A DNA stretch of 64,000 nt, from assembly GCA_025766275.1 (NCBI GenBank), contig JAFKAC010000011.1:62001-126000 (forward strand). Reading direction: 5' to 3'. The DNA is from Lactarius indigo. Taxonomy: Eukaryota; Basidiomycota; Agaricomycetes; Russulales; Russulaceae. The notes under the pieces are model-generated. The model was given only the letters and a program-made list of their open reading frames with translations. It ran no database searches and was not told the origin of the DNA. Position 1 is the first letter of the stretch, and every line of letters starts with the position of its first letter. Position numbers and translations under genes: made by a program. Positions 34,769-45,589 of this stretch are shown here, piece after piece.

Positions 34769-36779
34769 TCTCTCCCCCACAAATCTTGTAGTATCAAGTC
34801 CTTCACTTCATCTGGTGTGTTGGCCACTCCTGTAAGCCACTCCTTGGCTGTTTCTTCCACTGTTTTGGTTGAGGTGGCTTGAATTTGCGCCGACAACATT
34901 TCCTGCATATAGTAGTCCATTTCTGCAGTGTGAATGTTAGATGGCCCAGCCATTCCTGGGTTATGTTGCCATTGTTGAGGTTGTCTGGGATGGGGACAAT
35001 TTCGTGAGAGATGCCTGGGCGCATTACAGTTATAGCACAATACTGTCCATAGGTCACGACAAGACCCTCCTTGTCCTCATCCTCTCACTCCTGGTCCCCC
35101 CCTGGGTGGGAATGGAGGCAGGCCAGTATACAGGGGTTTACTGTAGTCAATTTCTTCCAACCCTGCCAATCTGGCTTTGGCCCAGGTCCTATCAGTGGAT
35201 GTATCCATTGCCCAGGGGTTGGCGAGGTTTTGAGGAACGGTCCACCCCACATTGCCCATTTTGTTCTTCTTTGGTGTTTCTTTGTAGTCATAAAGCCTTG
35301 CACACATGTGGATGTAGTTCTTCTGCCTTCTGAGTACTGCGGTCTTCCATTCATCAAACATTTCTGGTTTGTTGAGGTCATATGCTCGTTCGTACAACTT
35401 CTTGGGTATTCCTCCAGTGAAGAGGTCGATAGTTTGAGGGTTGTTGAGTTGGTAGCCAGCCTTTTGGGCGGCTTCCTCAAACTCATTGATATACTTGTCG
35501 ATGTCTCCATCAACCATCTTCATTCCTTTTCTCAAGAGTGCTTGAGCTTGTTCTTTTTCAAGTGTATTTATGAACCTTTGATTAAACCCATCTGCCACTC
35601 CATCCCATAATGTGCGCATGTGTTGGTCAACTCCTCATTGTATTTGGCGGTTAAGCCATTTGAGGTATGATAGTACCCATTCACTGATGCTGACCCCTTT
35701 GATGTATGACAAGAATAGAAGGGATCACTGATAGTTGTTCCTCATGACCAAGGCATCAAGATTCATTCCCCAGTACACATGCCATTGAGTAAGGAACGAG
35801 TCCACTTTAGTGCGGTTGCCATCAAATATGGATGGGGGCTCGCCTGTTAATTTCTCATGACCATGTGCCACTCCTTCTCCTGGCGGCCCTCCTCCTGGTG
35901 GTCCCCCTCCTGGCGGTCCTCCTCCTGGTGGTCCCCCTCCTGGCAGTCCTCCTCCTGGTGGTCCCCCACTGGGTACATCTGGGGGTACGCCTCCTGAGTT
36001 TTGTCAATGCAGAAAATCATCCCCTGGGGGTCCTCCCCTGCTGGGTGGTGGGTCTAGTGGTATTCTTTGTTGTTCTACTGACAGTGGATCCCCTTGGTCA
36101 GGCCCTATGGCTCTGAAGATGGCTGCATCGTCAGTGGTCATTCGTACTCCCGTTTCTGGATTGATTGGGAGGAGATGTAGTTGCGATTCTCATCTAATGG
36201 CTTCCGCTGCTTCTCATGCAGCCTGCTCTCTTACAGTCATGATTTCTTCTGCTGTCATGGTGGTGGTTGCCATTTCTGTGGCGGGCGAGCGTACGTGAAT
36301 AACTTCTGGCTGTTCAGAGATATGCAGAGACTCAGCTCGCTGAATTGTATATTGTTCGATGGGGCTGACGCTTGCTGGTCAATGCTCCTCGCTTTGTTCC
36401 TCATCTTCCATTTCCTCGCTTACTGCTTCTCCTGTAGAGTGTTCTCATAATTGGCCGTTGATCAGTCCCCAATCTGCTTGTGAATTGAGCTCACATGCAT
36501 CAATATTACACTGGTAGTTCCTTCCTGCTGGTCTAACAACGTCCCAGCAATGGTCTATAGGATTCCACATAACTTCCACCCAGCACAAGTGATCGAAATT
36601 GAACTCAACGGGTCTGAACCTTATAGGTCCGTTAAACTCCATGAAGTATCCGGTTTCGTCTCTGCGGTCTCTCCACCAAGCAGCTCCTAGAAATTGAGTT
36701 GGTACATTGCAGTCTCCTCTTCGTTCAAGATGGTATGGACGGAAGCTCGTCCACTGGTCAGGGTGTTAACAGTTGCCAC
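34750..36779 (-). pseudogene. gag: TyE gag
   Basis: The head has GTGGC 20 bases after the LTR, followed by a one-base loss, then the conserved block FLGAAWWR...GYFMEFNGPIRFRPVEFNFDHLCW. Possible internal ATG near 36270 (MATTTMTAEEI). A (GGPPG)n stretch of about 100 bases (35870-35970) precedes the capsid-like part (LFLSYIKGVSISEWV, LWDGVADGFNQRF, DIDKYINEFEEAAQKAGYQL) and one knuckle (CYNCNAPRHLSRNC). Eight or so TGA stops. Natural stop TGA 34752-34750. Confidence 0.85.
34762..34768 (-). promoter_or_regulatory. TyE gag-pol -1 frameshift heptamer GGGTTTT
   Basis: In gag frame G GGT TTT, nine bases before the gag TGA. The -1 product SERLNPLAWVRAL is conserved in TyC and TyF, which supports slippage here. 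No attempt was made to predict a downstream pseudoknot. Confidence 0.7.
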
Positions 36780-36786
36780 AATGGAT

Positions 36787-36797
36787 ATCTTGGTCTT
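36787..36797 (-). promoter_or_regulatory. TyE self-primer binding site
   Basis: Minus-strand AAGACCAAGAT, two bases from the LTR, is complementary to ATCTTGGTCTT in the LTR (minus strand of 36991-37001). Confidence 0.78.
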
Positions 36798-37095
36798 AAT
36801 GTAACACCATCACAACATTAGCTCGATTTGAGCTCAGGCAAAGGCGACTTGACTTAGCTAAGCATGCCAGAGGCATATGGCACAAAGGCAATCCTAGATG
36901 TTCAAAGACACTAGGCTAACTTGCGGCACTCTTGACAGAGGCAAAGGCAATTAAAGAGGCAAAGATTGGAGCAGAAAGTGACAATTGAAGAAGACCAAGA
37001 TGGTGTATCTTGGTCTTTGCTATCCACGTTAAATACAGATTGAGCAGGCTTTCAAGTGCTGCTATGAGTCACAGTAAAGTAGCATCCAACGTATC

Positions 37096-37601
37096 TGTTA
37101 CGCTCCACTGGCGTGAGTCCAACTTGGACTTGGGACAGGCATAATTGACTTAGCAAAAACTAGGCAAATGGGGACCGTGTGTCAACCCAACGCTGGCTGA
37201 ACAGGGGCACTTGGGCACATGCTGCAGCAAAAGTGGAAGAAGGCTATCCCTTGGTGGATAGAAGTGGAAGCACACTTAGTCCAAGACTAAGGCAAGCAAA
37301 GGACAAGTCAAAGGGTGGATTGAAGAAGACCAAGATGGGGACTCTTGGTCTTCCAAAACAACTACTTATACAAATACGCACGGGCTTTGAAGTGCCGCTA
37401 GAATACTAAGTAACCAATAGTGTAACTAGCTCGAACCCTAGTACAGCTATCCTAGGAATGAGTCATACACGAGTCACAATCACATGTGAACTACTATGCT
37501 GACTGATACGATGTAAGGGTCCATGACTAATACTACTGTCGGGCTGTAGTCATAACTGGCCATGAGTCATTCACAACATGTAATCAGTCTGTACCATAAC
37601 A
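37096..37601 (-). repeat. TyF 3' LTR (506 bases)
   Basis: TGTTACGCTC...CCATAACA on the plus strand. Inverted repeat GAAGACCAAGA/TCTTGGTCTTC near 37325-37353. Confidence 0.94.
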
Positions 37602-37633
37602 TCACCCCCTTTTCAGGAGTGAGGCCCACCTCA

Positions 37634-38671
37634 CTAATCTGCTTTCGACTCCTGCCTCATCTGTTCTGCTTCATCCTCCATATGTGCCAGTAAGTTAGCC
37701 CTTTCAAGACGATAGAGACTGTCCTTTTTGTTTTCTGCCACCATGTACTTCTCCTCTTGTAGTTGCCAAATCCGCCTCTCCAGTTGGTCTTTGGCAAAGG
37801 CGAACTGCCGAAATCGGCGTAGTTCTTGAGTGAGGGTGACATCCCCAATGCGTATTAGCAGTAAATCAGTGGGGTGACAATCACAAAGCATGAAATATTC
37901 CTCATGGGGAATAAAGGCTTGGTTATTCTTCAGGAGGTGTGGTGTGGCGTAGAGGGGTTTACTGTAGAGAAAACCCGACCCCGGAGCTAGTCTGAGTACG
38001 AAGGGGTCTCCTCCTCGGATAACCTGTACGTGGGAAGCTTGTATTGTCAGTCCATTGGGGAGCTTGATCGGGAACGGAATGTAATCGGGTCCTCGATTGA
38101 CCCGGAACCCGTCAGGGATGACTGCTCTGGTTGCCAGGTCTTGTTTGCCCATTGATGTATAATGAGCCACTTGTGCCATGGCGACTTGTCCTCGGTGTAG
38201 AGGGTTCCCTGCTGCGTTGACGAGGTAGGGAGTGGCGGCTGGATCTTCAGTGTAGAATTCATGTGTAAGGAATGCGTGCCTGATGGGGTAGTGGTCTCTA
38301 AGCTTATCTTCATCCTCAGCTTCATCCAGTACTCCTTCTGCTCCTGCCTCATCCGGCATTGGCAGGTGGCAATATGCAGTTGCTCCCACTGCCACTGCAC
38401 TGCTGTCTCCTTCCATTCTTGTTCGTATTTCTGCATGGCATTTGGCGGTTTCACTGCGCAAGACAGCTGCTTGAAGCTGAAAAAGCTCGTCTTCGGTGAT
38501 GAAGGTTTCAGGCTCACTAGTGTTGGGGTTTGTGAGGGCGTACATTGGTGGAGGTGCTGGTTGAGTTGCTGCTGGATCGTCGTCGAGAGTTCCCTGTATG
38601 GGCATAGGGAATCGTTGCAGTGTCTGGTACAATTCTTCAGTAGTAATAGGCCCGTTGTCCTCATGCTGCAT
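37634..38671 (-). CDS. TyF ORF3, largely intact (345 codons or more)
   Basis: The only ORF3 here with a long unbroken frame. ATG 38671 ([14 protein letters not shown]) may not be the true start; homologous sequence continues upstream (compare LQRFP blocks in TyE/TyJ). Blocks: LQRFPMPIQ; a Pro/Ala linker; [14 protein letters not shown]; the globular core [19 protein letters not shown] and [37 protein letters not shown]; then a long coiled coil ([40 protein letters not shown]). It overlaps by 625 bases a frame continuing from the chromodomain (to 38047), which I take as the shadow. No zinc knuckle and no membrane segment. Function unknown. Confidence 0.8.
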   Translation of the reverse strand: MQHEDNGPITTEELYQTLQRFPMPIQGTLDDDPAATQPAPPPMYALTNPNTSEPETFITEDELFQLQAAVLRSETAKCHAEIRTRMEGDSSAVAVGATAYCHLPMPDEAGAEGVLDEAEDEDKLRDHYPIRHAFLTHEFYTEDPAATPYLVNAAGNPLHRGQVAMAQVAHYTSMGKQDLATRAVIPDGFRVNRGPDYIPFPIKLPNGLTIQASHVQVIRGGDPFVLRLAPGSGFLYSKPLYATPHLLKNNQAFIPHEEYFMLCDCHPTDLLLIRIGDVTLTQELRRFRQFAFAKDQLERRIWQLQEEKYMVAENKKDSLYRLERANLLAHMEDEAEQMRQESKAD

Positions 38672-38859
38672 GGCAGCACTGTCTGTGGTTGCAGCTCTAA
38701 TGGCTGCGGTGTCATTGGTGGAGTCGGGGTTAACAAGCGTGGCAGAGGAGTTATTGACGAGACAAGAGTGGAGAGGAGTGTGAGCTGGTCATTGCGTCGA
38801 GTAGAGGACATAGAAGAAATGGGGGATGGGGACTCATCGTGGTGAGAGGTCATCCTTAT

Positions 38860-41800
38860 ATGTGTCTCCTTGTCGGGGTTAGAATGCTTGAATTCCTGAA
38901 CGGCTTCATCGGCAAATACGTCATCCTTATCTACCCACTGGTTATCTGAGTCAGGATAACCCTTCCATTTCACAAGGTATTGGAGCTGACATCTTCTGCC
39001 GAACTGCTGAGAATCTAGAATCTTCTCGACTTCATATTCTTCTTCATTATCAACCAAATCAGGTGGTGGGTGCTGATAGTTTGGTCTGTGCGCATGGGTG
39101 TCTCACAATAAGGTGTGAGAAGATCTATGTGGAAGACATCATGGATGCTCCACTGCGTGGGAAGTTCGAGGCGGTAGTTGACAGGGGACATCACCTGGAC
39201 AATCTTAAATGGTCCATGCCATTTGGAAGCTAGTTTTGTGGTTGGCTGATGCGTGCATAGGTGGCGTCCTTCAAGCCATACAAGGTCTCCTTCTTTGAAC
39301 TTGGGTGTATCTTTATGCTTGACCCATGACTTTTGTGCCCTGAGCATACAGGAAAAAGCACGTTGTTGTGCCTGCTTGAATTGGTCTAGTCTTAATGATA
39401 CTTGTGGAATAGGAGAGGGTCTATCGGTCCAATCAGCGTGAGGATTGAACCCTGATAAGAGGAAAAATGGGGACTCCCATGTGGTCTCATTTGGCCAGTT
39501 GTTGTGCGTGAATTCTGCCATGGGCAGATAATGAACCCAGTAGTCTTGTCGCTCGTTTACCCAGAAGTGGAGATATTGTTCCAGCCACTGATTTGTTCGC
39601 TCTGATTGGCCGTTGGTTCTGGGGTGATAAGTGGTTGAGATATTTTGGCTGATGCCAAGGATTTTGCATATCTCTTGCATAAACTTGGATGCGAAATGGG
39701 GATCTCGATCACTGATAATGCGTGAGGGGAGTCCAAATTGAGGGAAGATGTGGGAGACATACAGGGCGGCTGTTCCCTTGGCTGTTATCTCTTCATTACA
39801 GGGGATGAAAACAGCGGCTTTGGTGCAATCGTGATCTGTTACCATTAGGATGGAATCGTAACCACGGGAGATGGGGAGTTTAGTAATGAAGTCTATGGAG
39901 ATGGTTTCAAATGGTAAGGCTTCTGGTTTAGGATAGATGGGTTGCAAAGGTGCTCAAATGGGACGGAGATTGACTTTGTGCCGCTGACACTTGGCACAGC
40001 CTTTAACATAGTCCGTGATATTGTTTTTCATCTGTGGCCACCAGTAATGTCATTTGGTAAGTTGGAGGGTGCACTTGATACCTGGATGGCCATAGACAGG
40101 GGAGTCGTGATGGGCAGCAATAATAGTGTGCTTGTTGTGGATGCTGCCAGTGACCACTCGGCGTCCATCCTTGTACCACATCCCTTCTATGTTTTTTAGT
40201 TTATGAGCATCGATCCAAGGCTTCAACTTAGCTTGGTCCTGTTCATATATAGGGTGTTTTGGAATCATATCCGCCGGTAAAATCTCCAGTCTCCAGTGTT
40301 GATGTTGCAGCTCGTCGAACATAGTTGCACGTGCGAAAACATTTTCCAGTAGTACTGTTATCCCTTCATTGTCATTTCCCCCTTGGTCATAGTCTGGTCG
40401 TCACGACAATGCATCAGCACGCCCATTGGAGGTTCCTTTGATGTGATGAATTTCGAAGTCATATTCTGAAAGTTCAAGCACTTCCCTGGCAACGTGCCTA
40501 CTAATCTTCTGTGGCAACTTCCAATACTGAAGGTTGAGATGATCAGAGAAGACTTTGATTTTGTGGGGAGAGCCTGCCAAAAGGGGTCTCCAATGTCAAA
40601 ATGCTTTGACGATGGCTAGGAGCTCAAGGTCATAAATATCGTAATTTTGTTTGGCTTCATTGAGAGTGGATGAGTAGTAGCCGATAGGGTGTCGTTTACC
40701 GTCTGCCTTTCGCTGAAGGAGGACTGCACCTGTTGCGAAACCTGATGTGTCAACTTCTAGTTTGAATTGTTGTGCGAGATCTGGGTGTGCTAGGACGGGT
40801 TCACTTGTGACTAGAGTTTTGAGGTCTTGGAATGCCTTTTCTTCTTCCGTTCACCAATGCCATTCGACATTTTTCCATGTAAGTTTGTTGAGGGGTCGTG
40901 CTTTGGTTGTGAATCCTCGTATGAAAGGTTGGTAAAAATTGCAGAAACCAAGGAAAGAGTGGACATCCTTAACTTTGGTTGGTGTAGGCCAGTCCTTGAT
41001 GCCAGAAATTATGACAGGGTCCATATGTGTCACCCTCTTTTCAAGGATTACCCCCAGGTAATCCATGCATGGGGAGTGGAAAAGACATTTTTCGAGTTTG
41101 TAATAAAGATCATGCTCCACGGATACGTGGAGGACATCTTTGACCGCTTCGATGTGATCCTGTAGGGAGTAATTAAGTCCGGTGGCAATACCGATATCGT
41201 CCATGTACACCCGAATGACAGTACCATGTGCTTCATGTTTGGCCATGATGTCTCTAAATATAAAGTTCATCATGGTCTGGAACGTTGCCGGGGAGTTGGT
41301 TAAACCGAAAAACATCACCATTGGTTCGAATAATCCGTATTGCATTTTGAACGCAGCTTTTTCTTCGTCTCCCTCCTTAATGCGTATGTTGTTATACCCC
41401 CATCTAACATCGAGTTTGGTGTAGATGTGAGCGTTACTGAGGTCGGTAATGAGGTCAGAGATGAGAGGGAGCAGGTACTGATTGTGAATAGTGACTGCGT
41501 TGATCTTCTGGTAATCCTGGATGGGTCGCAACTTCCCGTCTTTCTTTTTAATGAAGAAGGATGAGGCATATGGAGATTTGGAGGGTCATGTGTATCCCTT
41601 CTTGAGTTGTTCATCGATCCATTCACATAACTTCTTATCTTCTTCCTGGGTCATGGGGTATATTTTGCAGTCAATTGCGTCAGCTGTTCCTGGTTTAAAT
41701 TCAATGGCATGGTCCCAGGGCCTGCTGGGCGAAAACCTGTCCAACACTTCTTTGCTGAAAAGGCATTCAAATTCACAATATTCAGGAGGTAACTCAGCTT

Positions 41801-42428
41801 TGGTGACATATTGTTGGGTGGCAATGGCAAGGTCGGTGGTAGTTGCTCGGATTTGACAACCCTCTTCGAATTGTTGTTGCTGTTCATCGGTGATGACGCA
41901 AGAATGTACTATTTCATAATCATCTTGAACAGCAGCCATTGCCACTACTGGCATTGTTTTGATGTATGGGTTTGTTGATCAAATGATAATGGGGAGCATA
42001 TTTTCATGTATGGCGGCCTGTGACCATTTGATTTGTGGGTCATATATGGCGAGCCAGGGGTATCCCAGTATGATGCCTTTGTTGCCAATATCTGTAATAA
42101 GGAAGCATATTTCCTTATGAATTCCTTTAGTTTGAACATTGACGTCAGTATAATGAGTGATATGCCCTGACTTATTTTCTGTATTGTCAATGTTCCATAT
42201 CTTCTTTGGGACGTTGAGTTGTTTGGTCCCAAGTCTCATCCTCTTTACGAAGGATGGTCTCATGAAGCAGTGGGTTGCTCCTGAGTTGACTAGTGCTTAT
42301 ATGTCAGCCATTGCGTAACTGGTGTGAATTGACACTGGAACTCTCATGGAATGATAGCAAGTCATGATTACACTGTTACAATTAACTGCCCTCACCCAGG
42401 CCAATGGGTTCAGGCATCCTGAAAACCC
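38860..42428 (-). pseudogene. pol: TyF pol: protease to chromodomain
   Basis: Entered by slippage at 42422-42428. Protease reads VNSGATHCF, with Asn for the catalytic Asp and a TAA just before it (CAA in TyE). Reverse transcriptase (IQDYQKIN, FGLTNSPATFQ, RVYMDDIGIA), RNase H (VDTSGFATGAVL, FSDHLNLQYW), integrase HHCC (GHPGI to CAKCQ) and core with intact DDE (SIDFITKL, IISDRDPHF, HPRTNGQSERTNQW). After a one-base frameshift near 39090 the chromodomain follows (YEVEKILD...[14 protein letters not shown], 39045-38900). TGA stops near 41985, 41594, 40848, 40606, 40411, 40052 and 39955. Confidence 0.9.
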
Positions 42429-44380
42429 TCCTTCTTCCACAGTTGTTGGAGGATAATGTCTTTTACATCATCCAATTCTCCTGCTACTCCATTAAGCCAA
42501 TCACTGGCGCACTGTTGAGGGGGAACTTCTTGAACCGCCCTGGTAGTGACTTCAGGTTCTTGTTGATGATAGTCGGTGTCAACATACTGACTAGTTGATG
42601 CTTGGGGCTGATAGCTTCCTCGTGGTTGTCTACAGTTGCGGGCCATGTGTCCGTCCTTCCCACAATTGTAACAAGTGACTGGCCTTTGATTGCTACATCC
42701 TCCTCCTCTCTGTAAGAATCCTCCTCGAGGTCGGTATGGGGGATGAGGAGCGAGTATATCTTCAGCTCCTGTGAGTCGCCCTCGAATTCAATCTGCTGAC
42801 ATGTCCATCACATTTGGGTCTCAGGGCAGATTCCTTGGTTGCCAAGAGCTTCTTGGTGGTCCTTGCCATTGTCACTGCTGGCGCTGTCGTCCTAGCCCTT
42901 GTCCTTGTCCTGGAGGAATTCCTTTGTTCAATACCACTTTAAGGTGGAGATATTGTTGTTGGCAGGTGGTGGCCGCTTCTTTCCACTCACAATAGTTGTG
43001 GGGGTTGTCGAGTGTGTAGACCTTTTCATATAGGTCTTTTGGTAATCCACTTGCAAATAGATCCAACGTCTGTGGATCATCGAGTTGATACTGAGCATGG
43101 CGTATTAGTTGTTCAAATTGGGTGCAATACTCATCTAGATTGCCCCCAATCATCTTGACTCCCTTCTTGAGTTTGTATTGAGCTTGTTCCTGTTCCATTG
43201 TGTTTTTGAAGCGCTGTGTGAAGCTGCGCGTGACTTTGTTCCATAGTCCTTCACTTGTGTGAGGTACACCCATTTGTATTTGGCCGTTGAGCCAAGTGAG
43301 CATTGCTAATACCCATTCGCTAACATTGACACCTTTGATGTATGATAGAAAGAGCAGAGTGTGTCAGTAGGGTGTGGCCATTATGCCTTCATCTGCATTC
43401 ATGCCCCAGTAGACGTGCCACTGTGTGAGGAATGCTTTGACTTTGGCGCGCTCTCTGTCAAATACTGTGGGTGCTTTGCCAGCTAACCTGTTATCAGGGG
43501 GAATGATGGGACCTGCACCTGGTAATCCTCCTCTGGGATGTCCTCCTCCTGGCAGTCCACTGGGGAACCCTCCAGGGAATCCTCTGAACCCGCGTCCTTG
43601 TGGTGGCGGTCCTCCTCCTGGTAAGTCACCAGGAGGTCCGCCTCCTCCGCTAGGGGGGTTGGCTATGGACCGGACCAGTCCAATGGCCCGATAGATGGCC
43701 ACGTCGTTGTTAGTCATGCAATGTCCTATATGTGGGTTGATTGGAGCCAATATAGCTCGTGCCTCTTCTGCAATGCGTCGTTGTTCTTCGCAAGCCAACT
43801 GCTCTATAGTGTCAGCGGCTAATTGTACCTCTTCTTGTGTTATGGTGGTAGTGGCCATGGTGACTGCTGGGCTATGGATGTGGATTACTTCTGGTTTGGT
43901 TTGATGAATGGTAAGGGACTCAGTTTGTTGTATGATGTGGTCGCCAATAGCTCCTAGGCTGGTGTCTTCTGCTGGTGTGGTTCCTCTACTTGGTGATTGT
44001 TGACTGTCTGAGGCTTCTTCTTTGCTGATTCCTTTGTCAGTGTGTTCTTGTGCTTGTCCATCAATGGGACCATAATCTGCGCAGCTGTTGAGCTCTCGTG
44101 CATCGATGTCGCAATTGTAATTCCTTCCTGCTGGTCATATGATGTCCCAGCGATGATCTATGGGGTTCCAAGTAACCTCGGTCCAACAGAGATGGTTGAA
44201 ATTGAACTCAACAGGTTGGAAATGGTTGGGACCATTAAACTCTACAAAATACCCAGTGTCATCTCCTCATTCTCTCCACTGGGCTGCTCCTAAGAATCTT
44301 GTTGGTACGTTGCGATCTCCTCGTCGTTCAATGTGGTAGGGACAAAAGGACATCCACTGGTCTCTGGTAGAATATGCCAC
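42410..44380 (-). pseudogene. gag: TyF gag
   Basis: GTG head at 44380, conserved N-terminal block (FLGAAQWRE, FNGPNHFQPVEFNFNHLCW), possible internal ATG 43858 (MATTTITQEEVQLAADTIEQ), Gly/Pro hinge (GGGGPPGDLPGGGPPPQG), capsid-like part (LFLSYIKGVNVSEWVLAM, LWNKVTRSFTQRF, LDEYCTQFEQLIRHAQYQL), knuckle CYNCGKDGHMARNC, end TGA 42412-42410. Premature TGA near 44270, 44140, 43366, 42872 and 42823. Confidence 0.86.
42422..42428 (-). promoter_or_regulatory. TyF gag-pol -1 frameshift heptamer GGGTTTT
   Basis: Same heptamer and same distance to the gag stop as in TyE. Confidence 0.7.
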
Positions 44381-44387
44381 GATGAGG

Positions 44388-44398
44388 ATCTTGGTCTT
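44388..44398 (-). promoter_or_regulatory. TyF self-primer binding site
   Basis: Minus-strand AAGACCAAGAT, two bases from the LTR; its complement lies in the LTR at 44631-44641, about 30 bases downstream (on the minus strand) of TATAAATA at 44675-44668. Confidence 0.8.
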
Positions 44399-44400
44399 AA

Positions 44401-44906
44401 TGTTACGCTCCACCAGTGTGAGTCCAACTTGGACTTGGGACAAGTGTAATTGACTTAGTAAAAACTAGGCAAATGGGGACCGTGTGTCAACCCAACGCTG
44501 GCTGAACAGGGGCACTTGGGCACATGCTGCAGCAAAAGTGGAAGAAGGCTATCCCTTGGTGGATAGAAGTGGAAGCACACTTAGTCCAAGACTAAGGCAA
44601 GCAAAGGACAAGTCAAAGGGTGGATTGAAGAAGACCAAGATGGGGACTCTTGGTCTTCCAAAACAACTATTTATACAAATATGTGTGGGCTTTGAAGCGC
44701 CACTAGAATACTAAGTAACCAATAGTGTAACTAGCTCGAACCCTAGTACAGCTATCCTAGGAATGAGTCATACACGAGTCACAATCACATGTGAACTACT
44801 ATGCTGACTGATACGATGTAAGGGTCCATGACTAATACTACTGTCGGGCTGTAGTCATAACTGGCCATGAGTCGTTCACAACATGTAATCAGTCCATACC
44901 ATAACA
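44401..44906 (-). repeat. TyF 5' LTR (506 bases)
   Basis: TGTTACGCTC...CCATAACA. Carries the TATA box TATAAATA (minus, 44675-44668) and the predicted start hairpin. Confidence 0.94.
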
Positions 44907-45259
44907 GTATCGCAGAAACAACACAAACCCTAATACTACTAGTACTAGTACTAGGATCAAGTCAGTCTGTAAAGCCTACCCCCTATCGTAAACCCCAAGT
45001 CCATGACTAATATACCTTACAGCCATAGTCATCACCAGTACAGTAAGGGTCCGAGTCAAAACATAACATTACTGATAGAGATCAGGCTGTACAGCAGATC
45101 CATATTGGCTGGATTCCTGGTCATACCACAAGCTTCCCCATGCACAGGAATTACCATTCCCAAAGGTGTCCAGCATCACCTGACTGGTGGGCTGAGTGGC
45201 TGGTATGGCAGGTCCTGCTAAGGTATTTGACAAGTGAAAAGGTGGGAGGGTTGTCATGA

Positions 45260-45589
45260 AGATAAGTTCGAAAAATTGGGAAATGAGGATTGGCTGCTCC
45301 CTCATCAATACTGACCACACAAGATATATAATAAATTGTTTATATTGAAAGCACACTTGGGTTTAGTGGAATGTAGAGGTACTAGGGCTGAAGTTGCCTG
45401 TGCAGCTCAACTGGAATGTAACTTGTTTTCAACTTAGTGAGTTGGCAGTTTCCTTATGTGTAACTTATATTAAATATTACTAAAGAAAATAACCCCTTGT
45501 ATGCTGATGCCACACGCTGGCTTTGTCAATTAAGGAAATATTGTGCCTGCGCCACCCATTTTGGTTCCACCACAGAGGCCCGTTTCACT
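45260..45589. other. Unassigned stretch after gY
   Basis: AT-rich, no gene or repeat supported. It would hold the gY 3' untranslated region. Confidence 0.4.

Larger units (their letters stand above)
37096..44906 (-). mobile_element. TyF: complete minus-strand Ty3 chromovirus
   Basis: 7,811 bases, LTRs of 506 bases each (37096-37601 and 44401-44906), duplication GTATC at 37091-37095 and 44907-44911. Gag, pol and ORF3 all present. The LTRs differ at about 17 sites, all transitions by eye. It is the youngest insertion in its stack and keeps the catalytic residues of its enzymes, but carries about a dozen TGA stops, one TAA and one frameshift. Confidence 0.95.
29553..45068 (-). mobile_element. 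TyE: complete minus-strand Ty3 chromovirus, with TyF in its 5' LTR
   Basis: 3' LTR 29553-30005, 5' LTR 36800-37095 plus 44912-45068; both total 453 bases. Target duplication TTACT at 29548-29552 and 45069-45073, inside gY. Internal order on the minus strand: primer site, gag, pol, ORF3. At least two indels and many TGA stops. Sister of TyJ. Confidence 0.94.
36800..45068 (-). repeat. TyE 5' LTR, split by TyF
   Basis: Segments 36800-37095 and 44912-45068 add up to 453 bases, the same as the 3' LTR. TyF lies between them with its own duplication GTATC. Confidence 0.93.
13552..45259 (+). pseudogene. gY: hypothetical gene broken by TyC, a solo LTR and TyE
   Basis: Coding pieces: 13552-13713 plus 27631-27711 (joined across TyC), 27831-28063, 28116-28244, 28306-28424, 28477-28872 plus 29509-29552 plus 45074-45259 (joined across the solo LTR-G and TyE). 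Introns have GTATGT, GTGAGT, GTAAGT and GTTTGT donors and AG acceptors. At each insertion the 5-base duplication (GGAAG, AGAAG, TTACT) is present and the reading frame continues exactly after removing insert plus one duplication. The N-terminal half (YHENKEEIMELAQ...LTTEEQEPYVELAKEW) looks like an HMG-box-type helix set; the C-terminus has WVDPSKLHIVQVFRLLDHW. This resembles lineage-specific agaricomycete proteins I half recognise but cannot name. One internal stop, TAG at 28732-28734, may be a TGG-to-TAG change. Dead in this copy. Confidence 0.72.

Noticed and set aside
38047..38850. Continuation of the TyF chromodomain frame to 336 codons
   Set aside because: It overlaps ORF3, is Ser/Thr/Gln-rich without conserved blocks, and the overlapping frame matches TyE and TyJ instead.
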